From: an uncultured Clostridia bacterium
Lineage (GTDB): Bacteria; Bacillota; Clostridia; Christensenellales; Borkfalkiaceae
Length of the DNA stretch: 64,000 bases
Reading direction: 5' to 3'
Assembly: GCA_947630115.1 (NCBI GenBank)
Contig: CANRGG010000003.1
Coordinates: forward strand, 1-64,000
Shown here: in pieces, positions 42,755-51,222 of the stretch
Layout of the letters: each line of letters begins with the position of its first letter
How positions within the stretch are numbered: the stretch's first letter is position 1
Program-made: the position numbers and the translations under genes
The notes under the pieces: model-generated
Database searches by the model: none
Told to the model about the DNA's origin: nothing
Seen by the model: only the letters and a program-made list of their open reading frames with translations

Positions 42755-44257
42755 TTACTCCTCCCCCTGATAGTTGTATCTGATCGGCATTTCTTTCGGT
42801 TCCCCTCTGATTTCTCCAAGCCAAAGACCATGGATCCCTATCTTTTTCCAATCCTCTTCGGAGCCCTTGTAGCAAATCTCTTTTAAGGAATCGCAATCCT
42901 TGAACGTGTACATACCAATCGTGGTAATGTTCTTGCCGAGCACCACTTTGCTCAAAACTCTGCACCCGTCAAAGACGCCTCTTCCCATATCCTCTAACGA
43001 ATCGGGCAGAACGATACTTTTAAGAGAAGTACAGTTCAGAAACACTTGATCGGCAAAAGTTTTCATTTGGCTATTACCGAAATTGACATCCGTTAAGTTT
43101 TTGCAGCTATCAAACGCATCGAATCCAATGCTTTTGATACTGTCGGAAAATGTGACTTTTTTTAAGGTATGACATCCGATGAACACACAGTTCGAAATAT
43201 CTTCGAGATCGCTCGGGAAAGTAACTTCCGTTACAGGCTCATCGTGAAAGTACAAATTATGCGCTACATAGAGCGGGTTCGATAACGTGCCATTGAATGA
43301 AATTTTACACCAAGCGTCAAGATCGGTTACGTTCACCCTATTGAGCGAATTGCAATATATAAAGTTCATTTCGCCAAACGAGTTTACGCTTTTGCCTACG
43401 GTAAGCTCGGTGAGCGCGCTGCACCCATAAAATACATAACGTCCTATTGTCGTTACTTTGTCGGGAATCGTGAGTTTTTGCAGGGAGCGGCAGTTGTAGA
43501 AGGTTTTATAATATATCGCCTCCAAGTTTTCAGGTAAGTGGATTTCTCTCAATGACGAGCACTCCTCAAATGCCTGCGTGTCTACCAATGTTACGGAATC
43601 CGGAATTGTGATAGAAGTCAAAGATTTACAATTAGAGAATGCCGCATAGCCTATCGCTGTTACAGAATTGGGAATCGTGATACTGCTGATCGAGCTGCCC
43701 GCAAAAGCATTATCGCCAATTTTTATGACAGGTAACGTTTTGTAAGTACTCGGGATCACAACACTTCCCGAAGTTGACTTTCCCGCAGAAACGGAGTATC
43801 CCGGCTCATCGAAATCGAGGGACAAAGTATACGTCAAGCCGTCCGCTCCCTGTTCGGGTTCTCCCTCTTCCCAGCCCGGGTTGTCGGGATTGTCGGGCGT
43901 ATCGGGATTGTCGGGCGTATCGGGATCGTCGGGATTGTCGGGATTTTCCGGCGTGTCGGGATTATCGGGATTGTCAGGGTTATCAGGGTTATCAGGGTAA
44001 TCTGGGTTCACGGGATTATCGGGACTTACGGGACCGTCCTTGACATAGCCGCACAAAGTACACTTATTGTCAAGGAAGTTGTGTTCGGACTTTAATCCTA
44101 TTTCAATATCACCGCAGGTCGCAATTCTCCAATGATAGGTATCATCATAGAGCCAGCCGTCGGCATAGGAATGTTTGTGCTCTTCGCAAGCGGAAAAGCA
44201 CGATAAAGACGCCATGACCATAGAGATTGCCAACCATTTCCGGATTTTTTGCTTCAT
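42755..44257 (-). CDS. BspA-like leucine-rich-repeat lipoprotein, cluster copy 2
   Basis: A 500-residue surface lipoprotein with signal peptide MKQKIRKWLAISM and lipobox FSAC (Cys24). A Cys/His segment (HSYADGWLYDDTYHWRIATC to TLCGY) follows, then a linker of Pro-Asp-Asn triplets (about residues 75-125, made of 9-bp DNA units at 43876-44020), then BspA-type LRR_5 repeats (for example ISSITIPNSVTAIGYAAFSN). Start and Cys/His segment are nearly the same as in copy 1 while linker and repeats differ, as expected for a diversifying binding surface. First gene of copy 2, ending 3 bases before the next. Confidence 0.9.
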   Translation of the reverse strand: MKQKIRKWLAISMVMASLSCFSACEEHKHSYADGWLYDDTYHWRIATCGDIEIGLKSEHNFLDNKCTLCGYVKDGPVSPDNPVNPDYPDNPDNPDNPDNPDTPENPDNPDDPDTPDNPDTPDNPDNPGWEEGEPEQGADGLTYTLSLDFDEPGYSVSAGKSTSGSVVIPSTYKTLPVIKIGDNAFAGSSISSITIPNSVTAIGYAAFSNCKSLTSITIPDSVTLVDTQAFEECSSLREIHLPENLEAIYYKTFYNCRSLQKLTIPDKVTTIGRYVFYGCSALTELTVGKSVNSFGEMNFIYCNSLNRVNVTDLDAWCKISFNGTLSNPLYVAHNLYFHDEPVTEVTFPSDLEDISNCVFIGCHTLKKVTFSDSIKSIGFDAFDSCKNLTDVNFGNSQMKTFADQVFLNCTSLKSIVLPDSLEDMGRGVFDGCRVLSKVVLGKNITTIGMYTFKDCDSLKEICYKGSEEDWKKIGIHGLWLGEIRGEPKEMPIRYNYQGEE

Positions 44258-44450
44258 ATTCGCTTCCCCCCTTTTGAAAAATTTCGCGGCATATCTTGTT
44301 CATGAGAACCTCGTTTTCCGATCCTGCTGAAAAAGTTCCTTTTTTGTTTGAGTCTGCGTGCTGTGTCCTGATTTTGTATCTATTTTAGCACATTTCCGTT
44401 CCATCGTCAATAACTGCATGAAAAATAATACATTTAACATATTGAAACTG
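44152..44450. repeat. Duplicated upstream and signal-peptide region, copy 2
   Basis: Direct-repeat partner of 23320-23616. Homology ends at 44450, a few bases before the spoIVB terminator. Recombination between the two would delete or amplify the roughly 20.8 kb between them. Confidence 0.9.
44382..44410 (-). promoter_or_regulatory. Promoter of cluster copy 2
   Basis: Minus-strand TTGACG (44405-44410) and TAAAAT (44382-44387), 17-bp spacer; the same boxes and spacing as in copy 1. Confidence 0.8.
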
Positions 44451-44456
44451 CATAGA

Positions 44457-44489
44457 AAAAAGACATACAATTCGTATGCCTTTTTCAAA
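44457..44489 (-). terminator. Terminator of spoIVB; 33-bp repeat, unit B
   Basis: The same 33 bp as at 35374-35406: hairpin plus T-run on the minus strand. It follows the spoIVB stop by 17 bases. Confidence 0.85.
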
Positions 44490-44506
44490 GTCGGTGTAAT
44501 TTTATA

Positions 44507-45532
44507 TTACTTTTCACTGCCACAGGAGATCATCTTTTCAATGCCGATGCCGTAGCCCCGCGTCGGATCGTTGATGAACACATGCGTCACGGCGCCGATC
44601 AGCTTGCCGTTCTGCACGATCGGGCTCCCGCTCATCCCCTGCACGATCCCGCCCGTCTGCTCGATCAGCTTTTCATCCGTCACTTTGATCACAAAATTCT
44701 TGTTGTCCTTGTTCGCAGCGTCTACCTTGGCGATCGCGATCTCAAACTTGCAGGGCGTGACACCGTTCACCGTCGAATAAATGTACGCCTTCCCGATCGT
44801 CGCCTTGGCAAGCGGCGCAATGTCCACAAGTTCGTTCCCGGAAAGATCGTATCCCTTCTCAAATGTGCCGTAAAGCCCCGTCTCGGAAATCGTCTCCGCG
44901 CGCGCGATCGCTTTGTCGTTCAGAAAGAGCCCTCTCAGCTCCCCCGCCTTGCCGCGCGTCCCCTTGTTCACCCCGATCACGCTGCAAAGATAAACTTTCG
45001 GATCGGAGATCCTGAGCGGCGAGCTGTCCTCGCCCGCGATCTTATGCCCCAAAGACCCGAATTTCCCCGTCTCCTTTTCAATATAGGTCACCGTCCCGAT
45101 TCCCGAAAGAGTGTCGCGGATGAGAACGCCGATCTTGTACTTTCCGCTCTTCTTTTCTTTGACGGGGACGATCGGGATCTCCGCCGTCTCGCCGCTGCGC
45201 CGCACGGAGAGGACGATCTCCTTCCCCCCGCTGCGCGCAAGCGCTTCGTTCAAGTCCTTGATGTTCAGGATCCGCACGCCGTCCGCCGCGCAGATACAGT
45301 CCCCCGCCTTGATCCCGGCGTCCTTTGCAGGGGTGCGAATGCCGTCCTCCGTGTTCACCTCGCTCGTCTCGATGACCTCCGCGCCGCCTGCGCCGAGCAT
45401 GAACCCTGCCGTCATCCCGCCGATATAATATTTTCCGTCCGCGGCTGCCTCTGCGACGCATTTCCCGTTCCCAAGCGGGAAAATACAAAAAAAGAGCAGG
45501 AACGCCGCGATCAAAACTTTCAGTTTACGCAA
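44507..45532 (-). CDS. spoIVB: SpoIVB serine peptidase
   Basis: A 341-residue sporulation signalling protease that, made in the forespore, cleaves SpoIVFA and triggers sigma-K activation in the mother cell. It has an N-terminal signal/anchor helix, a PDZ domain (about residues 60-120, AGIKAGDCICAADGVRILN is part of it), and an S55 peptidase core with the His in GKFGSLGHKI and the Ser in GGIVQGMSGSPIVQNGKLIG, of which I cite GMSGSPI as the key. The start is TTG at 45532, with GGAGGT 5 bases upstream. It follows recN as in Bacillus, but no spo0A follows. A candidate forespore promoter (GTATA at 45601-45605, CAAAATA at 45577-45583, 17-bp spacer) lies in the gap. Confidence 0.93.
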   Translation of the reverse strand: MRKLKVLIAAFLLFFCIFPLGNGKCVAEAAADGKYYIGGMTAGFMLGAGGAEVIETSEVNTEDGIRTPAKDAGIKAGDCICAADGVRILNIKDLNEALARSGGKEIVLSVRRSGETAEIPIVPVKEKKSGKYKIGVLIRDTLSGIGTVTYIEKETGKFGSLGHKIAGEDSSPLRISDPKVYLCSVIGVNKGTRGKAGELRGLFLNDKAIARAETISETGLYGTFEKGYDLSGNELVDIAPLAKATIGKAYIYSTVNGVTPCKFEIAIAKVDAANKDNKNFVIKVTDEKLIEQTGGIVQGMSGSPIVQNGKLIGAVTHVFINDPTRGYGIGIEKMISCGSEK

Positions 45533-45622
45533 ATGTTACCTCCCGTCCCGCCATCGCATGATAGGCTGAACGGAATTATTTTGCGTAAGAAAGTTCGTTC
45601 TATACGCCCGGCGCCTCTGCCG

Positions 45623-47311
45623 TCAAAGGGAATTTTTGTATGTCTGTGCCTGCAAAAGAAGTTCGTCCGCATGGCGCAGCGAAACTTCGCTCGCCCCGCC
45701 CGACAAAAGCCGCGCAAGCTCCTTTCTTCTTCCGTCTCCGTCGAGGGGCTGCACCCGCGTGAACGTCCGCTCCCCCTCCCGGTTTTTTTCGATCAGAAAC
45801 TGTCTGTCCGCAAAGGAAGCGATCTGCGCAAGATGGGAAACCGCGATGATCTGCGTGCTCTTTGCGATCTTGCAGAATTTTTCCGCGACCGCCAGCGCCG
45901 TCCTTCCGCCGATCCCGGCGTCGATCTCGTCGAAAAGATAGGTGCCGATCCCGTCCGCCGCGCCGAACTGCGCCTTCAACGCCAGCAAAAGCCGGCTCAT
46001 TTCGCCGCCGCTGACGATCTTTCCGAGCTCTTTGAGCGGCTCGCCCGCGTTCGCGGAGAACAAAAACCGCACGCCGCCCAGCCCCTCCGCCGTCGCCTTG
46101 CCGACCTCCTCCGGAAAGATCTCGTCAAATTCCACCCGAAAGCGCGCCGCGGGAATATTCAGCGTTTTGAGCTCCTCTTCGACTCCGGCCGAGAGAGTTT
46201 TTGCGGCTTTTTCTCGCAATTCTTTGAGCAAAAGACAGCGCTCGAACAGCTTTTTTTCGCAAAGAGCGAGCGCTTCGGCGAGCTCCTCTGCTTTCGCGCC
46301 GCTATCCTGGAGAAGTTCGTACTCCGCCTTGGCTTTTTCGAGGAATTTCTCCACGTCCGAGACGGAAGGTCCATATTTTTTCCCGATCGTTCTGATCTCG
46401 TCGAGCCTGGCCTCGACCCGCTCGAGTTCGCCCTCGTCCATGTCGAGTTCGGAGGCGAGCGAGCCGGCGCTCTCGCCGACGTCGGTCAGTTCCGATAAGA
46501 TCCCCTCGAGCCGTTCGGCATATTCCCCATAGTCGCCGTACTTTGCGATCTTCAAAAGCGCGCTTTTTGCCGCGAGCACCGCGTCCGCTGCGCCGCCGTC
46601 CGAAAGGAGCGCCTCGCGCACTTCGGAGAGCCCCGTCAGGATCTTTTCTGCGTTCAGATATTTTTCTCTCCGCGAGCGGAGCTCTTCCTCCTCTCCCTCG
46701 CGGACCGCTGCCCGTTCGATCTCGTCAATCTGAAAGCGCAGAACGTCCATTCTCCGTTCTCGCTCGCCGCTCTCCCCGCCGAGAAGGGCGCGCTTTGCAA
46801 GAATGTCCCTCCGTTCGCCGACAAGTTCCGCAACTTCCCGCTTGGGCGCCTCGATCGGCTCGCCCGCCGCCTTGTCGAGCAGCTGCAGCCGGTTGCTCTC
46901 TTTGAGCAGCGAAAACTGTTCGCTCTGCCCGTGAATATCCAAAAGCCGCGCCGAAACGCGGCGCAGCATGGCGGAAGTGACGGGGCAGCCGTTGATCTTC
47001 GCGCTCCCCCTGCCGTCCGTGGCGTATTTCCGGGTGAGAATGAGGCTCTCCTCCGCCTCGATCTCAAGTTCGCCTAAAATTTCGTCCACGGCGGGATCGG
47101 TCTCGCAAAATTCCGCACGGACAAAGCACTCGGTCTCGCCCGAGCGGATCAACGACTTGTCCGCCTTGGCGCCGAGCGCAAAATCAATGGATTCGAGAAT
47201 GACCGATTTGCCCGCGCCGGTCTCCCCCGAGAGGACGTTCAGCCCCTCGGAAAATTCGATCTCGGCGCGGTCAATGAGCGCAAGATTTCTGATCGACAGG
47301 CTTTTGAGCAT
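45623..47311 (-). CDS. recN: DNA repair protein RecN
   Basis: An SMC-like ATPase of 562 residues that acts at DNA double-strand breaks. Walker A is SGETGAGKS within the N-terminal LKSLSIRNLALIDRAEIEFS block; a long coiled coil (about residues 150-350) follows. The C-terminal half has the signature KIVSGGEMSRLLLALK and Walker B YLFDEIDAGIGG, then AVSHLAQIAS. Length is normal. It follows argR by 3 bases, in the usual argR-recN order, and is likely cotranscribed from the nadK promoter. Confidence 0.96.
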   Translation of the reverse strand: MLKSLSIRNLALIDRAEIEFSEGLNVLSGETGAGKSVILESIDFALGAKADKSLIRSGETECFVRAEFCETDPAVDEILGELEIEAEESLILTRKYATDGRGSAKINGCPVTSAMLRRVSARLLDIHGQSEQFSLLKESNRLQLLDKAAGEPIEAPKREVAELVGERRDILAKRALLGGESGERERRMDVLRFQIDEIERAAVREGEEEELRSRREKYLNAEKILTGLSEVREALLSDGGAADAVLAAKSALLKIAKYGDYGEYAERLEGILSELTDVGESAGSLASELDMDEGELERVEARLDEIRTIGKKYGPSVSDVEKFLEKAKAEYELLQDSGAKAEELAEALALCEKKLFERCLLLKELREKAAKTLSAGVEEELKTLNIPAARFRVEFDEIFPEEVGKATAEGLGGVRFLFSANAGEPLKELGKIVSGGEMSRLLLALKAQFGAADGIGTYLFDEIDAGIGGRTALAVAEKFCKIAKSTQIIAVSHLAQIASFADRQFLIEKNREGERTFTRVQPLDGDGRRKELARLLSGGASEVSLRHADELLLQAQTYKNSL

Positions 47312-47314
47312 AGA

Positions 47315-47773
47315 TCAGAGATTTTTTGCGATCTCGCGGAGCCTGTCCCGCGCGGCCGTCGCGTCCTCGGAGGTGTTGCAGAGGGAAAACACAGTGTCGT
47401 CGCCCGCGATACTGCCGACGATCTCGGCATAATTCAGAAGGTCGATGACGGCGCCCGCGTTCGAACCGTAGCCCGCCATGGTCTTGGTGACGACGATATT
47501 CCCGACCGCCTGAATGGTCTCGACGCCCGCCTCGAACAGGGCGCGCATCCGCTCGGGCAGCTCCCCCTCCCGCTTGCGCGTCGCGGTATAGCGATAGCGC
47601 TTCTCGACGCCCGCGATCTTGTAAAGACCGAGTTCGCGCACGTCGCGCGAGACCGTCGCCTGGGTGACCTTGAAATTGACTTTTTCAAGTTCTTTGCATA
47701 GGTCCTCCTGCGTTTCGATCTCTTTTTCTTCGATGAGTTCGAGGATCTTGGTCTGCCTTGCATTCCTTAACAT
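47315..47773 (-). CDS. argR: Arginine repressor
   Basis: A 152-residue hexameric regulator of arginine metabolism. The N-terminal winged helix has RQTKILELIEEKEIETQEDL and the recognition helix VTQATVSRDVRELGLYKI. The C-terminal domain holds arginine-binding elements, including AGDDTVF with the Asp pair that contacts arginine. It lies 15 bases after nadK and 3 bases before recN. Confidence 0.96.
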   Translation of the reverse strand: MLRNARQTKILELIEEKEIETQEDLCKELEKVNFKVTQATVSRDVRELGLYKIAGVEKRYRYTATRKREGELPERMRALFEAGVETIQAVGNIVVTKTMAGYGSNAGAVIDLLNYAEIVGSIAGDDTVFSLCNTSEDATAARDRLREIAKNL

Positions 47774-47788
47774 ATTTATTCCTCCGTA

Positions 47789-48580
47789 TCAATTTATTTT
47801 TTCCGTCAAACGGCGGAAAAGATCATTCCGTTTTTTGGTCAGAAAATCCGCATGTCTCGGCGATTTCCTCACGACGACGGTGTCCGCGCCGCCGAATTCC
47901 CCCAAAAACCTGCCGTCGCCGCAAAGCACGATGGTGCTGTCCTCGGGAAAGGAAAGTTTGAGTTCGCTCTTGTCCGAACAGACGATCGGACGGCTCTTCA
48001 AAGAGATCGCGCAGACAGGCGTCAGCAGGAATACTTCGCAGTCGGGCGTAAAGATACTGCCCCCCGCGGAGAGCGAATAGCCCGTGGAGCCCGTCGGGGT
48101 CGCGACGATGAGCCCGTCCGCGGTAAATTCCCCTGCGGGGCTGTCGTCGATCTTGGCGGAAATTTTTACAACGCTCTCGCCGGCTTCGGGAGAGATCCGA
48201 CGCATGAGGGTGAGTTCGTTGAGACAGGTGTAGGTCTCTCCCCGCGCCCGGATCTCGAGCATGGAGCGGCGCAGGATCCTGCAATCCTTTTTCAGAACGA
48301 GCTCGACGAGTTCCTCCGTCTCATCCCGCTCGAATTCGGTCAAAAAGCCGATCGTGCCGTAGTTGACGCCGACGATGGGGATCTCGGATTGGGACGCGCG
48401 ATGGGCGGCGCGGAGAATGGAGCCGTCCCCGCCGAGCACGATCAAGCGATCGACGTCCATAATCTCGTTTTCCGAAGAAAACAAGGCGACTTGCGCGCCG
48501 CGCGCCTTGAGTTTGTCGGACAGTTCCGAAACGGCGGCCTGCCCGACCCTTTCCCGATTATAAAAAATCCCGATTCTCAT
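47789..48580 (-). CDS. nadK: NAD kinase
   Basis: Phosphorylates NAD to NADP; 263 residues. The family motifs are present: LGGDGSILRAAH (catalytic Asp and Gly-rich loop), GVNYGTIGFLTEF, CLNELTLMR (NE motif), and DGLIVATPTGSTGYSLSAGG. The ATG at 48580 has no ribosome site and sits about 12 bases from a TATAAT box, so the transcript is almost or wholly leaderless. First gene of a nadK-argR-recN unit. Confidence 0.95.
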   Translation of the reverse strand: MRIGIFYNRERVGQAAVSELSDKLKARGAQVALFSSENEIMDVDRLIVLGGDGSILRAAHRASQSEIPIVGVNYGTIGFLTEFERDETEELVELVLKKDCRILRRSMLEIRARGETYTCLNELTLMRRISPEAGESVVKISAKIDDSPAGEFTADGLIVATPTGSTGYSLSAGGSIFTPDCEVFLLTPVCAISLKSRPIVCSDKSELKLSFPEDSTIVLCGDGRFLGEFGGADTVVVRKSPRHADFLTKKRNDLFRRLTEKIN

Positions 48581-48591
48581 GTTTATTTAAT

Positions 48592-48620
48592 ATTATATAC
48601 GCTTATTTCTGGAAAATCAA
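48592..48620 (-). promoter_or_regulatory. Promoter of nadK-argR-recN
   Basis: Minus-strand TTGATT (48615-48620) and TATAAT (48592-48597), 17-bp spacer. The expected start point is about 48585, five bases before the nadK ATG. Confidence 0.8.
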
Positions 48621-48750
48621 GCAGATTATTGAAAAAAATTTTGTGAACAAGATAAAATTTTTTCATGGCAACGGCGGGAAAAAGTCCGGCGCCGCGGCAT
48701 GGTTTTCATAGAAATCCCCCCCCTTGGGATTTGACGTTCAAAAAGCGCGC

Positions 48751-49524
48751 TCAGCGGCGGTTTTCATACAGATCTTCCGCATGGCGGAGAAATTCTTCCT
48801 CTGAAATCGGCGGCGCGCCCTTTCGCCAACAGACGATATATTCCAGATTTTTCTTCTCCCGCAGCGGCGCATTCACAATGTCCTGCGGCGGAAAGCCGAT
48901 CGCGCGAGAAAAGCGATAAAACTCCCGCAAAAGGGCGGGGTGCAGACGGCGCGGACAGATCCCGCTCTTGCCGAGCCCCCCTCTTCCGCACTCGAACTGC
49001 GGCTTAAAGAGCAAAAAAGCCCTGCCGCCGTCCGGCAAAAGCGAGCAGATCACCGGAAGCAGCAGCCGGAGCGAGATGAAGCTCAGATCGCAGACGATCC
49101 CGTCGAGCGAACAGGGAAAATCCGCCGCGGAAAGATAACGGGCGTTGGTCCTGTCCATGACCGTGACGCGCGGGTCGGAGGCGATCTTCGGCGCCAGCTG
49201 GTTTTCGCCCACATCCACGCAAAAGACCCGTTTCGCCCCGCTCTGCAGCAGGCAGTCGGTGAACCCGCCCGTGCTCGCGCCGAGATCGGCGAACACGAGC
49301 CCCTCCGCGCGCTCTCCGAAGGCGTCCAGCGCCCTTTTGAGTTTATAGCCGCCGTTGGAAACGAAGCGCGTTTCCTCCTCCAAAAAGAGAAAACTCTCCT
49401 TCCCCGTCACATCGTCGTCGGGCGAAAGGATCTTCCCGCCGACCGCCACGAGCCCCTTTTTGAGCGCTTCCCCCGCCTTTGTGCGCGAACCGTATTTTTC
49501 CGCAAAAAATTTATCCGCGCGCAT
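48751..49524 (-). CDS. tlyA: TlyA-type rRNA methyltransferase
   Basis: 257 residues: an N-terminal S4 RNA-binding domain (MRADKFFAEKYGSRTKAGEA) and an FtsJ-like methyltransferase. SAM binding is shown by VFADLGASTGGFTDCLLQSG, and the catalytic region by GIVCDLSFISLRL and LLFKPQFECG (K-D-K-like set). Homologues methylate 16S/23S rRNA ribose (YqxC/TlyA). Its start lies inside the 3' end of dxs (14-base overlap), the usual dxs-tlyA coupling. The 170-base gap to nadK holds the nadK promoter. Confidence 0.92.
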   Translation of the reverse strand: MRADKFFAEKYGSRTKAGEALKKGLVAVGGKILSPDDDVTGKESFLFLEEETRFVSNGGYKLKRALDAFGERAEGLVFADLGASTGGFTDCLLQSGAKRVFCVDVGENQLAPKIASDPRVTVMDRTNARYLSAADFPCSLDGIVCDLSFISLRLLLPVICSLLPDGGRAFLLFKPQFECGRGGLGKSGICPRRLHPALLREFYRFSRAIGFPPQDIVNAPLREKKNLEYIVCWRKGAPPISEEEFLRHAEDLYENRR

Positions 49525-51220
49525 AAATTTCTTCGACCGCTTTCAGGATCTTTTCGGCGTCGAGACCGAATTCGCGCATGAGCTCGCACGGCTTTCCGTG
49601 CGGCACAAAGGCGTCCGCGATCCCGAAGTTTTTGATAGTCTTTTCCGCCCCCCTCGTCCTGTAAAAACGCGCGACGGCGTCCCCCAAGCCCCCGATGAGC
49701 GCATTGTCCTCGAGGGTGAAAATGTATTTTTGCCGAAGGGAGAGGAGAAGCTCTTCGTCGAGCGGCCGCAAAAACCGCGCGTTGACAAGCGACAGTTCCC
49801 ATCCCTTTTCGAGCGCTTTCAGACGCACTTCCTCCGCGATTTTCAGGCATCGTTCCCCCGCTGCAAGCAATACTATGTCAGACATAGTACTATGCAAAAC
49901 CTCAAATTTCCCAATTTCAATATCGGAAAACGGCCCTTCTGTCCCCTCGCGTGGGTAGCGGATGGCGAGCGGCATGGGATAATCGGCACTTTTCCGGAGC
50001 ATGGCGCGGAATTCCCCGATATCTTTGGGGATCGCGACCGTGAGGTTCGGGATCATGGCAAGAAAGCTCAGATCGAACACGCCCTGATGGGTCTCCCCGT
50101 CCGCTCCCGAGACGCCCGCCCGGTCGATGCAGAAGGTCACGGGTAATTTCTGCGCGCAGACGTCGAGCACGATCTCATCGAACGCGCGCTGTAAGAAAGT
50201 GGAATAAATCGCATAATAGGGTTTCAGTCCCTCGGCGGCCATGGACGCGCAGAGCACGGCGGCGTGTTCCTCGCAGATCCCGACGTCGAAGCCGCGCCCG
50301 GGAAAGCGCTCGAAAAACGGGCGGAGCCCCAGACTGTCCGTCATCGCCGCAGTCACGGCGACGATCCGTTCGTCCTTTTCCGCCAGCGCGACGAGTTCCT
50401 CGCCGAGCGCCGCCGAATATTCCTTCTTTTCGGCGCCCGCGGGGCTGACGCCGTGCGTTTCCATGGGCGCATTTTCGCTGAACGGATAGCCGCAGCCCTT
50501 CTTCGTCGTCACATGGAGCAGAACACTGCCCGTTTTGAGCATTTGTTTTGCCGATTCAAGGGCGCCCAGGATTTCTTCCATGTTGTTCCCGTCCGCGATC
50601 CCGGAATATCGGAGTCCGAAACGCTCAAAGACGCGCACGTCTGAGCCGTCCGTTTTCACCTCTTCGAGGATCTCGTGCATACCCCCCACCGTCGGAGAGA
50701 TCGACATGCCGTTGTCGTTGAGAATGATCAGGACCCGGCTATGTAAAATTTTGACGCTGTTGAGCGCCTCGTACACAAGCCCGTTGTTGAAAGCGCCGTC
50801 CCCGATGAGGGCGATCACATTGTAATCTTCGCCCTTGAGATCGCGCGCCTCGGCGATCCCCAGCGCCGCCGAGATCGCCGTCCCCGCGTGCCCGGTGTTA
50901 TAGCAATCGTATTCGCTCTCCTCGCGCTTGGGAAATCCGGAGATCCCCCCCCGTTTGCGGAGCGTATGGAACATTTCCGCACGCCCCGAGAGCAATTTAT
51001 GGGTATAACACTGGTGCCCGACGTCGAAAACGATCTTGTCGCGCGGAAAATCAAAGACGCGGTGCAGCGCGACGGTCAGTTCCACCGCGCCGAGATTGGA
51101 CGAAAGATGTCCCCCGCACCGGGAGACCGTGCGGAGAATTTCTTCCCGCAGTCCCTCGCAATATTCGTTTAATTGAGAAAGGGAAGCCTCTTTCAGCTCC
51201 CTGTCCGTCAGAATTTTCAT
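49511..51220 (-). CDS. dxs: 1-deoxy-D-xylulose-5-phosphate synthase
   Basis: Makes DXP from pyruvate and glyceraldehyde-3-phosphate with thiamine diphosphate, the first step of the MEP isoprenoid pathway. The 569-residue protein has GGHLSSNLGAVELTVALH, FDVGHQCYTHKLLSGR, and GDGAFNNGLVYEALN (thiamine site), plus the second-domain DRAGVSGADGETHQGVFD. It is about 50 residues shorter than many Dxs proteins, mostly in linkers. At EVLHSTMSDIVLLAAG a copy of the dispersed palindrome (49871-49899) is read in frame, in a loop. It lies 2 bases after ispA and supplies precursors for it. Confidence 0.95.
   Translation of the reverse strand: MKILTDRELKEASLSQLNEYCEGLREEILRTVSRCGGHLSSNLGAVELTVALHRVFDFPRDKIVFDVGHQCYTHKLLSGRAEMFHTLRKRGGISGFPKREESEYDCYNTGHAGTAISAALGIAEARDLKGEDYNVIALIGDGAFNNGLVYEALNSVKILHSRVLIILNDNGMSISPTVGGMHEILEEVKTDGSDVRVFERFGLRYSGIADGNNMEEILGALESAKQMLKTGSVLLHVTTKKGCGYPFSENAPMETHGVSPAGAEKKEYSAALGEELVALAEKDERIVAVTAAMTDSLGLRPFFERFPGRGFDVGICEEHAAVLCASMAAEGLKPYYAIYSTFLQRAFDEIVLDVCAQKLPVTFCIDRAGVSGADGETHQGVFDLSFLAMIPNLTVAIPKDIGEFRAMLRKSADYPMPLAIRYPREGTEGPFSDIEIGKFEVLHSTMSDIVLLAAGERCLKIAEEVRLKALEKGWELSLVNARFLRPLDEELLLSLRQKYIFTLEDNALIGGLGDAVARFYRTRGAEKTIKNFGIADAFVPHGKPCELMREFGLDAEKILKAVEEIYARG
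49871..49899. repeat. Dispersed palindrome, copy inside dxs
   Basis: 29 bp with a 19-base palindrome (TACTATGTC / GACATAGTA around one base) and the second, overlapping palindrome CATAGTACTATG. It matches 55988-56016 at 27 of 29 positions and encodes LHSTMSDIV on the minus strand. Confidence 0.85.
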
Positions 51221-51222
51221 GT

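Noticed and set aside
43876..44020. Short regular repeats resembling a CRISPR array
   Set aside because: They are contiguous 9-bp units coding the Pro-Asp-Asn linker of the LRR lipoprotein; no spacers and no cas genes.
44582..46498. Plus-strand ORF of 638 codons opposite spoIVB and recN
   Set aside because: Antisense shadow; spoIVB and recN have intact motifs and conserved synteny.
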